Source: Mastigias papua (Eukaryota; Cnidaria; Scyphozoa; Rhizostomeae; Mastigiidae). From it: a stretch of 64,000 nt of DNA. This document shows positions 38,801 to 51,461 of the stretch, one piece after another. Within the stretch, counting starts at the first letter, position 1; every line of letters begins with the position of its first letter. A program made the translations under genes and the position numbers. Below the pieces are notes generated by a model. It was not told the DNA's origin, made no database searches, and worked only from the letters and a program-made list of their open reading frames with translations. The stretch lies in the NCBI GenBank assembly GCA_964019165.1, contig OZ025282.1, positions 7,051,131 through 7,115,130 of the forward strand. The letters run 5' to 3'.

Positions 38801-40307
38801 TTTATCATATTTCACAGTATTTTGCATGAGCAGTATCAAATATTTAATCTTCTTCTATCTTACTCTCAGCTTACTATAGTGATCTACTCATCATCTACTC
38901 TGTCCATCATGAAAAAATCATGTGGCTAGAGCATCTACATATCCTAGCATAAAAAGCTATAGTTTTCAATCAAAATTTCAAAAGATAGTTCAATTCTACT
39001 AATATATCTGGAATTGCAAGAAAACATAGTTGTTATAACACAAGATGCCACACTCATGCACAGAAAAATAACACCTACCGTGGCAATTTTCAATGCATAC
39101 AGAAATACTTTCAAACTCTGTCAATAGCAAAGCTTTTCCAGGCATTACTTACGCAAAAATAACACTGAGAATAAACCGAAAGCAATTTACAAAGAAATTA
39201 ATAGGTACAAACTTGCAGTACAAATGCCAGAATGTTGAATTTACCAGTTCTAGCTCTACATAATGGCTCGATATCTAAATGACCAGCTACAGATAGCCTT
39301 TGTCTTGTGATGCCTTTATGATAGCAATTGCAATGTCCAGGAGTTTTTTGCTCTACTATCTCATCATAAGAATTACAACTTCTGTTGTCATTTTGCTTGC
39401 TGCTTCTCTCTTGCTCTACTGAAAGTGATTTCCAGTTGGGTACTACCTGACTCAAGCTCACAACAAAATCAAATTCACTTTGAAGTGAAGCTGTTTCATC
39501 ATTGGAAAAGCCACCATTCATCACATTAAACTCATCTCCAGCTTCATAACTTCCTTCAATATATTGGTAGTAATCTACAGACATGTTATTAGACCTACTG
39601 AGGGGTTGATCATACTTTCTGAAGGTATAATTAAAAACTACCCCATCAGAACTGTCACTTGTTTCTGGCAATGAAATGTTTTCATGCACTGGCATTCTTT
39701 CCACTCTATCTGTACATACATCACGTTTATGTTGTCTACTTTCTTCCTCAACAAGATAGTTGACACCTTCCCATGTTAATGCAAGCTCATTCCCTAAGCT
39801 GTCTTTAGTAGCTAACCTCTCCTCTACAAATATAAAATACGGAAGATGTGTTGATAACACCAGCATGTTTTGAACAAATTGAAAAAGTCTAACAGTCAGA
39901 TAAAAGTAACAATAAAGACTTTCTAAGCTATACTTTTGGCTATACTTAAAGCTAAGAGGAGATTAGTAGAATGCCATAAATGCTTTAAGTATAAAAAAAC
40001 ATTGGTAACTCAAGAGCTATGAAATGGTGTATAATTTATGGGGGTAGCCCCCTGTAATCGATGAGAGGTGCGAAAGTGCACTAGCGCTGTAGCAAAGTGC
40101 TAATCGTTCTTCTGCGGGGTTCTTGATACATTCACTGTAATTGATAATACATTACATTTTGCAGCTTCATACTTAATAGAAATACAAAAACGCACTTTTT
40201 TCCAGCTCAATTGTGTCTTTGATGTGAGGGGGATACCCAAAAACTACAAGGGTTTTCCACCGAACTGTGGTTGACGGGTTGACGACATCCTTTCCAGTAT
40301 GCTGCAT
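35846..40307 (-). CDS. SHLD2: Shieldin complex subunit 2, five exons
   Basis: Exons from 5': 40307-40196, 39823-39213, 38629-38368, 37908-37672 and 36621-35846 (stop). They total 1998 bp and join in frame to 665 aa with GT-AG introns. Shieldin binds ssDNA at double-strand breaks downstream of 53BP1 and limits resection. Seen: an N-terminal VVFGYPPHIKDTIEL resembling the short motif through which vertebrate SHLD2 contacts its partners; a long acidic, low-complexity linker; OB fold 1 with VKLTLWHDC, VVVTDVVQHAW and TTFSSQLVDF; OB fold 2 split between exons 4 and 5 (IGLSVWQNEP); and a last OB fold with zinc ribbon C-x2-C-x8-C-x2-C (CSHCFSELENEECRRC). The order matches human SHLD2, which is longer mainly in the linker. 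The start ATG is the least certain point: the frame is open upstream through an (AAC)n-like tract at 40335-40381. Confidence 0.85.
36640..36840. repeat. MITE-like debris in SHLD2 intron 4
   Basis: Repeated words such as ataagaaacacc and aagaaacacataccgtgtttct resemble the ends of the ACACG..TATAAGAAA MITE group, but two clear ends cannot be placed. Confidence 0.3.
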
Positions 40308-42158
40308 CCGGTAGGCCAGCACGTTGGTTGTACCAAACAACAACAACAATAAAACAACAACAACAATAAAACAACAACAACAAAATGTTAAGATCTCACT
40401 TATTTGAAGGATAAGGCAAATCATCCTACAACATAATATCTTTTCAAAACTCCTCCTACTTTACTCTAAGAAAGAAAGAGCAGTCTAATTATGAACGGTC
40501 ATCTAAAAACAATATCTGGTTTATTAGCAATTCATAGTTGCGTAATAGGGACTTATTCGAGGGGGAAAATTCGAGGACTTACTGGGTAGGATCGGAAAGG
40601 TTTGCTATTGTCTTGCAACCATTTGTACAACCTATCACTCGCTTTCATTTTTTTCTATTTACCCTAATATCTAACACCAAAAACTGGCAAAAATGCTTAC
40701 GACAGCAGCAGTACAGCAAATCTCTTTTAGAAAACAGCGATGGATAGTTGGATTACCTCTAATGTATTGAAATAATTGGCATATGTGCAAATACCAGATA
40801 GACATGATAGATTCTGCTTCCTTGGTTATGAAAGAAACCTTTGCTTTAATCCCTAGGAACCTACTTAGATAATTTCTTGTTTAAAGGAGTCGTCTGAGAT
40901 TACAATCAGACTATGATCTAGAGAAATGGTAAATCTGGAGCAAACCTTAGACAATAGATTTATTAAAGCAAGGAGAATTATACTTGTTCATGCAGCACAC
41001 AAAAGAGGATAATTCGAATGATGGTAGCAGAATGATCAATGGAAATGATACCAAACTGAGGATCAAAAACTAATACGGTGAGTGGAATGTTGTACGCATG
41101 GATCAAAATGCCACGTTTTCAAAATTTTGCTCCCCAATGGTCAATCCAAAGGCCTATTTGTTATTATTTTTGGAATCTCTTGCTAGATATGATAGAAACG
41201 AATCAAATATATTTATATACAGATGCTTATAAGAAATAACTGGACATTTATGAACATATTTGTTAATGGAATTCAGCAACATCTATAAGAGTAATCGGTG
41301 CGACCAGAGTAAATGAAGTGGGGAGTGGGGTAACCCGTTAACGTTGGGTTGGCATGCATTCTTTAATATCATGCTTATCACTTGCAATAAGAACTTAGAT
41401 ATTTTTGGTATAAAACAGGGCACTGGGAGGAAAACATTGTTTGAAGTGGAATCATTCTTATCGATCCTAAGGGAACCTTAGTAATCATCTTTCGCCAAAA
41501 GTGGGGGGAGCAATTGTCTTAGTACCTCCCCGTGGTCACACCACTGTTTATAACATGTAGCCTGGTAAGCAGAATCTTAAGAATTCCTCAATTCAATGTT
41601 GATTTAGCTACGGAGACCATTGACCAGACAACAGTATGCCTATGCTTACAGGCAGATATTTCAGTCAAACAAAATGACACAAGAATGAGGAAGAAGATCA
41701 CTAAATAATTCCATAGACAACGTACCATAGCTACCGACTTGCCATGTGATCGCTATGCCAGTTTTTACTAAAGTGCCAAGCAAAAGTGGGAGTATGACAC
41801 TCCACACACCGCCTACTTTGCCAAGGCACTGCTGAATATCCAAGGTTGCAGTCTTGTACCTGATGCATCTTCGTGCATAGTGTAGCATAAACTCCAGTGC
41901 TGACAGCCTCTTACACTTTGCCCCCGCTACATTCGGACATGACTGTCTAATTATTGACTTTGGTCTTAAATTGTTCGCTTTTTTCTATAGCATCTATTAA
42001 TGTCACCGATAGCAGGGATGGAATATCGGCTGCGAAAACCAATAATACAAAACAATATGATATAATAAGTGAGATAAGCAACACTTCACTTTTAGATAAT
42101 ATACACAAAGTCTATATACAGCTGGAAGATCTGATCCATAGATCACTACTTCCATAAA
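40308..42158. other. Intergenic region between SHLD2 and the SPAG8-like gene
   Basis: Contains the presumed SHLD2 promoter and an imperfect (AAC)n tract at 40335-40381. Both neighbours read leftward, so this also holds the SPAG8-like 3' UTR. No other gene was recognised. Confidence 0.4.
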
Positions 42159-45100
42159 TCAATAATTCCAGTTCTCTCCAGGCTTCGGTGCATCTGTGTA
42201 CTCATCGATTGGAGTACTAAACGCTGCATTTTTCCTGAACGGAGTGTCTTCTGTTCGCATCTGGGATACACCCTGAAACATCAGAAATATTCTCTTGAGT
42301 GTGCATGTATCTATTAACAAAGGTATTTAGTAAAAAACAAAATAACGCATCAGCTGCTCTGAAGTGCTTCCCACTATAAAATCCTTTTCTGATTCAACAT
42401 AGTGTAGAATCAATGTAAAATAAAAGAGCGAAAGGAGTACTGCAGGAGGAGAAAGTAATCCTAAATGACACCTGACTGCTATACGAGAGCAACATCACGA
42501 TATATGGCGATATCAGGCAAAGTCATAAGATGGCAAAAAGTTAATACTTAAATATTTCTTCAGCAACACTCACATGAATTTGATTTACGTTTTGATTCCA
42601 AAATGTAATCGGTTGATCGGTGTTGACACTGTGGTTCTAAAACATGAACAATTCATGCTATCAATAAAGAATTGATGACCAAATTGCAAGCATATTCTCC
42701 TCTGCCACAAATGAATGAAAATGCCTAAAGTCCATTTAATTAGAAAACTTGTAACTCTGCTTCTGTCACAGCGAAATTGATCCCATGCAACCGAGTAGCC
42801 CTCAAATCTGTGAGCTTTCAAAATACTACCAGTAAATACAAACACTTATTAACTATGATAAGAGTACAAAACAGTCAAAACCATCTCCCTAAACATTATG
42901 AACATTACTAATTCGAAATCGTAACATTAATCTGCTTGAATAATAACGGCATTGCTTTACAAAACAAATTCCTTGATAAGATCTCAAGTTCTGATGAAAG
43001 ACTGCCATTGAAGAAGGCACGCTATGTTGGTTAGTTATCCAAACAGATTTAGATTTAGACAGTGGATCAGAAGCTGAATTAAAGTAATTAAGAATGCTCG
43101 TTCTTGAAAAAAATCATCACATCCAATTTCAATATTGCCGTTCTGTGGTTCTTCAACAACCCAGTGTAACCTCATTACCAAATGGTTAACCATCAACAGA
43201 CTATCATTACATTGAGAATAAATATACTGTTCTCCTGATAATAACCTTGCCCACAATCTGCATCTTAAAATGATAAGGAAAATGGAACAAGAGAGTTTAC
43301 TAAAACAGCATTCTGCTGACCTATAAACTCTAATCAATTCAATTCAAAATTCAACGAAGTAGCTAAAGCAATAAAACCACTTTAGCAACAACAGCAACTA
43401 GATATTAGATATAGATGAACACAAAAGTTTAAGTAATAAATTCTCTGTTGAATTTCTTTGGAAAGAGCTCACTCAATAGATAAACTAATCGAGGAGAGCC
43501 CCCTCCCTCTTTTGGCTGTTTTAGATTTAGAGACATGATTGAAAAGAAAAAAAATGCTTCATTCTATAGGCTTTGCAGATATATATTCAATATGAATTTA
43601 AAGCAGTTTTTCCGAAACATCAAAACACAAAACACAAGAGATTCACACTGTGGTGTGAGGGTGCTTTTTTAATTTTTTTTCTAAATAGAAATGTGGAAGA
43701 TTAATTTCTTATTTCCCTTGGTAACCAATTCCATAGTTTGGCCCCCATTTATCGAATTGAGCCTAGTCCGTATCGGAGCGTATTTTTGCCAATTACGCAA
43801 AGATCCCCACGGTAGGATTGTCTACTTGTATAGTTATGTATTGCAGAATTAAAAGAGAAGTAACCGTGGAAACAACATGGTGTTAGTAATTTTGTTGACT
43901 CATATACAAAGGTTAACAGTTTGGAGTGAAAAATGTCTGATAATCTAAGCAGATGTAAATCTTTGAATAGAGGCAAGGAACTGGAATGGGATGTTTGGTT
44001 TGACATGATCCTAATAGCTTTCTTGTAGCTTAAATATTGGTTCCCAGTACAATTCGTAGGTTTGCCCCCAATCAGTAATACCATATTGTAGGAATGACAT
44101 AAACAAAGAATTATATATGCACTTCATCGTATCAGTAGTAAGATGCTGTCTGATCTTAAGACTTCCACATATTTTAGAGAGATTTTTTGAAAGTTGACAA
44201 AGGTGATTATTCCAACTGAGGTGTTCATCCAATAAAAGACCAAGAAAGGTTACATATTTTACTTTGAAAATGTGTTTACTACCTATTTTAATCGCATTAT
44301 TAGGAGGTAATTTAGTCCCAGCAGCGTGAAAAATTATGTATTTGGTTTTACAACATTCAATAGAGCTTATTCGCATCAAGCCATCTTTTTACATATCTTA
44401 GCTCAGTATTCACTTTTTAGCAAGCTTTTCAGGACTTTCTGACTCATAGTAAATGTTAGTATCATCAGTAAATAGGTAAAATTTTAATTTTTTTGAAACA
44501 TTAGGTAAATCATTAATAAAGAGGAGAAAAAGTAAGGGTCCAAGCACTGATCCTTGGGGAACACCACAAGCAATCTTTATTAGATTTGAGTTTTCTCCAT
44601 TAATAGAGCCATATTGATATCTATCAGATAAATAGGGTTGACACCACATAAAAGGAGTCCCTCTAGTACCATAACATTCTAATTTGGAGAGCAAAATATC
44701 ATGATTCAAAATATCAAAGGATTTTTGAAGGTCAATAAGCATGCCACATCCATATTTTCTATTACCCAGTGCATTTCGTATAGCTTCGGTTATACTAATT
44801 AATGGTCAACAGAATGATTTTCCTGAAAACCAAACTGAAAAGGATGTATAATTTTGTTTGATGTAGCAAAGGAATACAGTCTTTTGTAAATTACTTTCTC
44901 ATGCAACTTACTAAAGATTGGCAACATGGAGATAGGTTTGTAGTTTGATGCAATTTTTGGGTCACCTTGTTCTAGGACTTTTAATATATTAATTGGTATA
45001 CTAAAAGGACCAATAGAATTTGATGAATCAAGAACTGATATTATGTCCTTGCAATTGCTTTGTGTGTAACTGGTGACAAAAATATTGAGGTGGAGTTTTT

Positions 45101-48100
45101 ATTTCTAAAGTAATCCACAGCAGACTTTTGAGATTTTGGTATATTCTCTGTTATGCTATTTGCAGCATTTACAAAATATTCATTAAATATGTTGAACTTT
45201 TAGTAGGTTTGGACAATATTTTGCCATTTTGTGCCCATTACTTTACTTATGGTTGATGTATTGTAGCTTTTATGAGAGATTATAGATTTAATTCCTGACC
45301 ATACTTGCCTCATACTTTGTCTACATGTTGCAAAATAATTTTGAAATTACTTAAGTTTGCTTTCCTTCGATTCATTTGTCAAACAGTTTCTAAATTGCTT
45401 ATACAAGGCTACTATAGATGTGGATAATTTCTTTTTCATTTGCCATAGAATTTTATTAAGAAGTTTTATCATCCTTTGATTCTATTGAACTCTACTACAA
45501 ACAAAAGGCCAATAGAAAAAGGCTTGAGACATGATCCCAGTCTCAATAATGATGAATGCATTAAAGAAAACAATAATTTGGGTAGATAGAACAACACACA
45601 GTTGGAGAGAGGTGGCAATTTCCTCATCAAAAATTTTGAAATTGAAAATCCAAGTTAAATCAGATAAATTATGCAGAAACACTTAACTAAAGATCTGATC
45701 ATCAAAGCCTATAACAGATCATTTCTAAGATAGACTAAACAACACCACAAACTACCATGATAACAATGTCATCAGGTAAAGATTTCCATGCTACCTGTTG
45801 ATCACTTGGCAGGCCCCCCAAAAGAGGGATTGTCCCAAGAAAGCTAACTGGTATAATGTACTAAAGCCATTCAAACTTTTTTGATACCATTGAAAAAGTC
45901 TAGCAACTCTGAGGCACTGCAGCTACCAACTAAAATTGAAATATGACCCCTAGAAAGAGGGAGCACAATTTACTTTGACAAAAAGGGGGCCCCTGAGAGA
46001 GACCCCCAAATGCCCTATTTGAGAGGTAATCCACACCTAGAAGGCATGGTGGGAAAATACAGGAATTAGTCACAGATGCCTTCTTGAATTCAAGTGGTCC
46101 TGTTTTAGCTTATCACTCATGCATGTGTAAAGGGAGCCAAAGGTAGTAGGAATGTTAAATGACTTACCATTGTAACTTGGTGCTCTAATGGTGTGAAATC
46201 TGCCCAAAACAAATAAAAAACCATCCTACATTAACATTTCTCTCAAAAGCAAAAGATATACTGCAAAAATACCCAGCTCTCAGTTTCAAAAAATCTAGCA
46301 AGCATATTATACTTTCTTGGAGCATTATAGACTGTTATCAACTTCTACAATTGCACCATGGCACATATAAAATATATCTGTCTTAGCAAACATTTACAAT
46401 ATGTCTATGTCTGTAGTGCTTAAGGCACAGAGCCTACTTTTAAATAAAGAAACTTCATTTTCATCACTAGACCATAAGCATAATTGGGTACAGTCAACTC
46501 TCTCTAAACAGATACTTTGTGATAAAGTAGACAACTTGTTAATATGGACATTTACTGGCAGTCCCTGCCAAAGCTGATATAAAATGCTGTATGTTCATAT
46601 TCTATAAGATGAATACGAATACCTCACTGAGATGGACAGCAGAAACTATTTCTTAGTCCCAAATGCATAAAACACTTCAAAGAAGCAGACACTATAAAAT
46701 TAATGTTTCTTTCAAAACATTAAAGATAAATTTAGCAAACAGGATTACAAAACATATTGTAAATTGACTGTCACATCTTATACTGGTGGCTCTTTTCATT
46801 TTCAAGACTTTCATTCTCGGTTGACAGTGACCAATTTTGATATAAGCACCTGCGATTAGCCAAAAATTCATGTTGCTATTCAAATGGCAGATAAATTGAT
46901 GCAATTTGCACAGAATAGTCTGGAAGATGAGGACCAAGTCATATCTTTGAATTCAGTCTGCAGATTGCTTAATGAAAGGAATCTGTCATCTCAAGTAGGA
47001 AAATATTAATGACTACTTTTTTGAGCAAATGCTTCTATATAAGCACTCTATTTGTTGATCCACCTTATTTATTGAGGTACTGAGAATATTTATTGTATTT
47101 AAGCTCCTCCACACTCAAAAACAGCAATTATCTATACAATAGATAGCTCATTAAAGCAGCCAGTTCTTCATATTTCTGAGGGTGTACACTTTCAAGAGAG
47201 TTGACTGTACTGTCATTGTAGGGCAAAAGCGGCATATGATGGCAGATGGCCACTGTGAACAAGTAAGCACAACACAAAAGGGATATGATACCTCTGCTAT
47301 AGTCCTTTTTCATAGTTGAAGTATAATCTACTTCTGGAGGAGGAGGATGGTATTCCTTGTCTACTTCTGCACTACAAGTAAAGTAGCAAAACAAACCATT
47401 AGAAATAAACAGTGCAATATTATAAAGGCATATGTCTTTAAGACATGCCATTTTTCATTGTAAGTTATGCAGTAGTCTTTTAGTACTGCAGAACTTTTTC
47501 AATCTTTCATTGTGATTGCTCTACTGTTGGGCAGAAACAAGCTAACAGATGACAAGTTGCCAAGCACTCTGTGAAGTAGCAGAGTGTTAACTTACCTTAC
47601 TTTTTCATACAACTCTCTTTCCAATCTCTCTAGCTTAGTTCCCCTTAATCTCACATTACATTTCTCAGGATGTCTATAGGAATCTGTGCATGTAGATGAG
47701 CTAGCAACTTTTCCATCAAAATCTTTAGTAAAAATTCCCTAGGGGTATAAATAAGGAAAAATTTAAAAAAAAAAACTTACAAGCATTAATACCAATAACA
47801 GTCAGGTCAAAATACATACAACATACAGCCTATATCATCAACAAATTACCACAAGGTGCTTTCAAGGGGTTGCATTGCTATCTAACTTGAGCATCTTTAT
47901 TGTATCCATCTTCATTTGCATCTTTATTTATTGCATGCAATTTTCTTACTAACATGCCAACACACTTGTATACAAGTACTACCTAGGTATAGGTCAATGT
48001 AGAGCAAGTATAAGGAGAATAAAAAGAAGAAGAAGAAGAAAAAGAAGGAGAGGAAGAAGAAAACTTGAAGAGGAAATAATCTGCAAAAAAATGAGGCCAA

Positions 48101-48612
48101 TTGAGATACCTTGTGCCCATCAACATGCAATGCCTTTATACTTCTTGGCTCTTTATCAATATCAGCACATTGCCTCTAGAAAAGGTTGCAAAAGATACAC
48201 TATTAGAAAAATATCATCAGGTGCAATAAAATCAATGCCCAGTTCTAAGGTATACCCGGTTGGCAGAGAAGGGCAAAAATTGGTAGGATTTCACACATGT
48301 GAGAAAACATTTCCCATATGCACTGTGTGCATTTCAGTATTATCACATGTCTGCCTTTTTTATACCGTGTACACTATAAAAAAGTAACACTCTACTTCGA
48401 GGTCAAAATATGGGCAAAAAATCGTATCAACAGGTTCAAAGACAATACGTTATTGTTAGCATTCCTTCATTCTTTAAACCCTCCCTCACAAAACTCTATT
48501 ACATATCACTTGCCTCTTCGACCCAATTGTCAAGTAAAGTCTTCCCAAACTTAATTTCATAGCTTGGTCCATTGTCTCTGCGAGAAACTTGTGAATCATC
48601 TGTCACTTCCAT
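42159..48612 (-). CDS. SPAG8: SPAG8/CFAP143-like axonemal microtubule inner protein, seven exons
   Basis: Exons from 5': 48612-48514, 48175-48110, 47738-47596, 47371-47292, 46199-46168 (32 bp), 42636-42574 and 42272-42159 (TGA). They total 597 bp in one frame, 198 aa, and all phases match. Exon 1 ends LLDNWVEE. Later segments read KALHVDGHKGIFTKDFDGKV, SSSTCTDSYRHPEKCNVRLR, VDYTSTMKKDY, QPITFWNQNV and TPFRKNAAFSTPIDEY. This series of short repeats ending in a FRKNAAFSTPI-type motif matches the C-terminal region of SPAG8, a lumenal protein of ciliary doublet microtubules. The long Pro-rich N-terminus of mammalian SPAG8 is absent. The ATG is the first after an in-frame TAG about 33 bp upstream. 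Intron 1 has a GC donor (GAG|GCAAGT). Intron 5 is 3.5 kb and hosts a LINE. The family assignment is from memory of its motifs. Confidence 0.75.
43660..45480 (-). mobile_element. 5'-truncated, decayed LINE of the CR1/L2 (Jockey) group
   Basis: Three consecutive frames on the minus strand carry RT motifs: KPISMLPIFSKLHEK near 44930, LIDLQKSFDILNHDILLSKL near 44740, CGVPQGSVLGPLLFLLFIND near 44560, and FTDDTN (normally FADDTN) near 44465. C-terminal segments LGLLLDEHLSWNNH and the QYGITDWGQTY/YKKAIRIM stretches follow to 43749. Stops and frameshifts separate them and no endonuclease domain is seen. It lies in SPAG8-like intron 5, in the same orientation as the gene. Confidence 0.85.
48025..48065. 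repeat. (AAG)n-rich purine tract
   Basis: Imperfect AAG trinucleotides in SPAG8-like intron 2, just past exon 2. Confidence 0.7.
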
Positions 48613-48741
48613 ACCTACATGTAAATGATTCCAGTCAGTCTAAAACTTGTTGAAAGTCATGTCGTCATAGAGATGCCAAAACGAGGCCACGCGTAAGTGA
48701 GAGCAATGGTACAGTGAAGATAGATTATTGCACCGTAAAAC
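48613..48741. promoter_or_regulatory. Compact divergent promoter, NDUFS4 and SPAG8-like
   Basis: Only 129 bp separate the two divergent start codons, so both 5' UTRs and both core promoters must fit here or extend into the genes. It contains gccacgcgtaag and tgtcgtcat, but no TATA box is obvious. The pairing with NDUFS4 is seen; shared regulation is inferred. Confidence 0.6.
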
Positions 48742-50568
48742 ATGGCGGCTTTATACCAGGGATCTAAGAATATTCTACGAACTTTTGCATTTTCATCTCG
48801 TCTCTTCTCAATAAGTTCCGGAAGGACTGCTGCAATCGAAAGAGCAGACATTAAGGAATCGAAAGCTGTTCAAAAGGAGCCGGAGGTTTTACATTATTGA
48901 ATTCATTTTGTGATCAGAAAGTGTACTTAAGTATCAAATGACTCTCAATCAGGCAGAGCTTAACATTTCTGTTCCATAGTTGCCAAGTCTCCCGCATTCC
49001 GCTGGAGACTCAAGCATTTCAATGTTACCTCCAGCCTACCTCCAGGAATGGAAAATGTTGTAAGATCTCCAGCATTTATTGCATTTTCAAAAAACATCCA
49101 GAAATTGCCTACCTGAAAATATACTGAAACTTGGCAATTCATGCTGTCCATTCATCATCAGTCTCCGGTTCAAAGTCAGTCATTCTTCGAACCATTCCTT
49201 TTCATGGTCTTGGTGTATTGTCTTATTTTTTTAAATACTTCTCTGTGTCAATGGTTTCCTTGATATGTGCCCAGCAGTGGTCAGCCCCAACTTCACCCTC
49301 TAAGTTCTGTCGCATTGCCACGCCCATTTCTCCAACATTTTTGTGACCAAAACTTAGCAATGAATGAACCTAATATCTCTTATAATGCTCTCTTTCATTT
49401 ACATACTTCTATTTGTGCCATAGAAAGACATTTATCCTGTCACTGGAGTTCCAGAAGAACTTATAAAGAATAGAAAGGTTAGGATAGCAGTGCCAGCTAG
49501 AACAGTAACACAATCAGGAACATACAATACAAGACAGTGGGCATTACAATTTGATACACAGGAGAGATGGGAGAATGTTTTAATGGGGTGGGGCTCAACG
49601 TGAGTATGATTTGCCATAAAAATGTTTTCGCATGCTCTTTTAGACTATTATTTTACTATTTCATTATTTTAATCTTGTAGTACCATCAGACTACGTAAGG
49701 ATGTGCATTACTTGTCATATTTATTCCTATAAGTTCCCAAATCATAGTGGTTAAGAGAGTTAGCATGTCTTTGGCTTATTGGCTTTGCTTGAGATTGTGA
49801 CAAACATCCTGCAAATAGGTCACATACACTCAAAGCTTTTAAAGGGGATTGCAATTCTCAATTCCCATTGTTTAGAAGCTCATGTAATTAGTCCATTCTA
49901 GCTTTTCACTTAAGATCCATAAATCACAATAGAAACTAGCTGTTGTTCCTTCTGTTTCTAAAAGTTCAACCTCTGGGAATAGTTATTCTATAAATTTTAT
50001 TCAGAGCTGATCCCTTGTCAAATATGGAATTACATTTCAAGACCCGAGAAGATGCTGTTGCATATGCAGAAACACAAGGTATTCAATCTTGATTAAAGTG
50101 AATGTGTTGTAGTTGAAATGGCAGGTCAGGTCATGATACTTTTAAGTTTTCTAGTCTTATATTTGTAAGTTTATAAAAACTGCTCAATTCCCAATTCTAT
50201 TGAAGCTGGTTAACATTGAGCCTAGGTTTGATGATGTCATTGCTTTTTGTCATAGGTAACCAGTTCACCTTACAGAATCCTAAGATTCTATTAGATTCCT
50301 GTTTAAATTTGTCCTAGAAAGGGATGCCTTCAGATAGTCTATACCATTTATGATTATCTATACCCACCAATATAAATGAAGAAAACACTGCATTACCAAT
50401 AGTTGTGAATGAACATAGTAAATATTATGTTATGGCAAATTGCTTTTCAAATTTCTAACTGCAGGTTGGACTTATGAGATTGATGAACCAACACCTCCGA
50501 AGATGAAACCAAAGAGTTATGGTGCTATATTTTCCTGGAATAAACGTACAAGAAGTTCTACAAAGTGA
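48742..50568 (+). CDS. NDUFS4: NADH:ubiquinone oxidoreductase subunit S4, four exons
   Basis: Exons: 48742-48885, 49424-49599, 50005-50078 and 50465-50568 (TGA), 165 aa, against about 175 in mammals. Exon 1 is a mitochondrial targeting peptide rich in Arg and Ser ([20 protein letters not shown]). The conserved body reads [20 protein letters not shown], then [40 protein letters not shown] and a C-terminal [17 protein letters not shown], colinear with the 18-kDa complex I subunit. This accessory subunit sits on the peripheral arm near the N-module and stabilises it. The last three residues include the conserved Ser near the C-terminus. The exon 1 donor (GAG|GTTTTA) is weak, so this boundary is the least sure; phase and homology support it. 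Confidence 0.96.
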
Positions 50569-50840
50569 ACAGATTTGCTGTACAGGATTTCCTTGTGGAT
50601 GGTGCATTTCGAGTGCATTGCAATTTATGTAAATTGAATTATTAGCTGATTGTTTGTTATGACAAAAATGCTCAAAATTATCGGTTTTTTCCTGTACATT
50701 GCTCTTCAATCCTCTTTATTAATCCCTTTCTGCAGAAGGCATGTTAGCAATCACAAACAATAGTGTATCACGCCACATGTAGTCTGTGATTACATGAAAT
50801 GCAGATGAAATCGTCAGAAATAAGAGCAAAGCTTCAATGA

Positions 50841-50846
50841 AATAAA
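50841..50846 (+). terminator. Poly(A) signal AATAAA of NDUFS4
   Basis: A canonical hexamer 272 bp after the NDUFS4 stop and before the convergent SDHAF4 gene. Confidence 0.5.
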
Positions 50847-50958
50847 AAAATCGATTCTATTTCAAGAAGTCTAGATTTAACCATGATGGTCAAAGCAACT
50901 AAATTCACACATAGACTTGTAGGATAGAGTTCTACCTTAGAAGGCTGTCTCTTTTCTT

Positions 50959-50964
50959 TTTATT
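50959..50964 (-). terminator. Poly(A) signal of SDHAF4
   Basis: AATAAA on the minus strand about 95 bp past the SDHAF4 stop. With the NDUFS4 signal at 50841 the two 3' UTRs would overlap or nearly touch. Confidence 0.5.
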
Positions 50965-51059
50965 CATTGATTTGAAAGTCCACTAAAAGTATTGCGATTG
51001 TAAGCCAATGCATATATAATTTACTACGTCTCATAAATCAACAGAAAAGCTCCTATTCA

Positions 51060-51461
51060 TTAAAAATCTGTCACTCGTCCTTTTCGTTCCCAATCTCCAT
51101 ATCTTGTTGGCTCGGGTCCCGTTGGCCCACCAATCTCACCAGTCTCTGGATTTTTATCATCAGGAAATCTTGCAAAAGGATCTTTTTCTTCAGGTTCTTC
51201 GCATGCTTCTTCTGTCTCTGCATCATTGTCTGCATTACCTTCGCCATTTATTGCTTGACATGAGTTTAGGCCTGTAGTAAATAACATCTTCTCACCTGGT
51301 TTCGAATTAATTGTCCCCAGCAGTGTTCCCTGCTGGATCAAAGCTGATCTATAGAGCATACTTTGATTTGATGAGGCCACCAATAATCGCCTAACAGATG
51401 ACGCTCTGCAACAACATCGATTCAGCAAACGAAGATTGAACGCGCCTCTTACAGCCGCCAT
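51060..51461 (-). CDS. SDHAF4: Succinate dehydrogenase assembly factor 4, single exon
   Basis: 133 aa. The N-terminus [20 protein letters not shown] is an Arg-rich mitochondrial targeting sequence. A low-complexity acidic middle ([19 protein letters not shown]) follows. The C-terminal DUF1674 signature is complete: [19 protein letters not shown], then [18 protein letters not shown] ending the protein. SDHAF4 binds the flavinylated SdhA subunit in the matrix and hands it to SdhB during complex II assembly. There is no intron in the coding region. The 3' end faces NDUFS4. The ATG sits in AAAATGGCGGC, a YY1/TISU-like context. Confidence 0.97.
   Translation of the reverse strand: MAAVRGAFNLRLLNRCCCRASSVRRLLVASSNQSMLYRSALIQQGTLLGTINSKPGEKMLFTTGLNSCQAINGEGNADNDAETEEACEEPEEKDPFARFPDDKNPETGEIGGPTGPEPTRYGDWERKGRVTDF

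Noticed and set aside
48657..48851. Minus-strand frame of 64 codons starting [20 protein letters not shown]
   Set aside because: It is the opposite strand of NDUFS4 exon 1, which has homology support.
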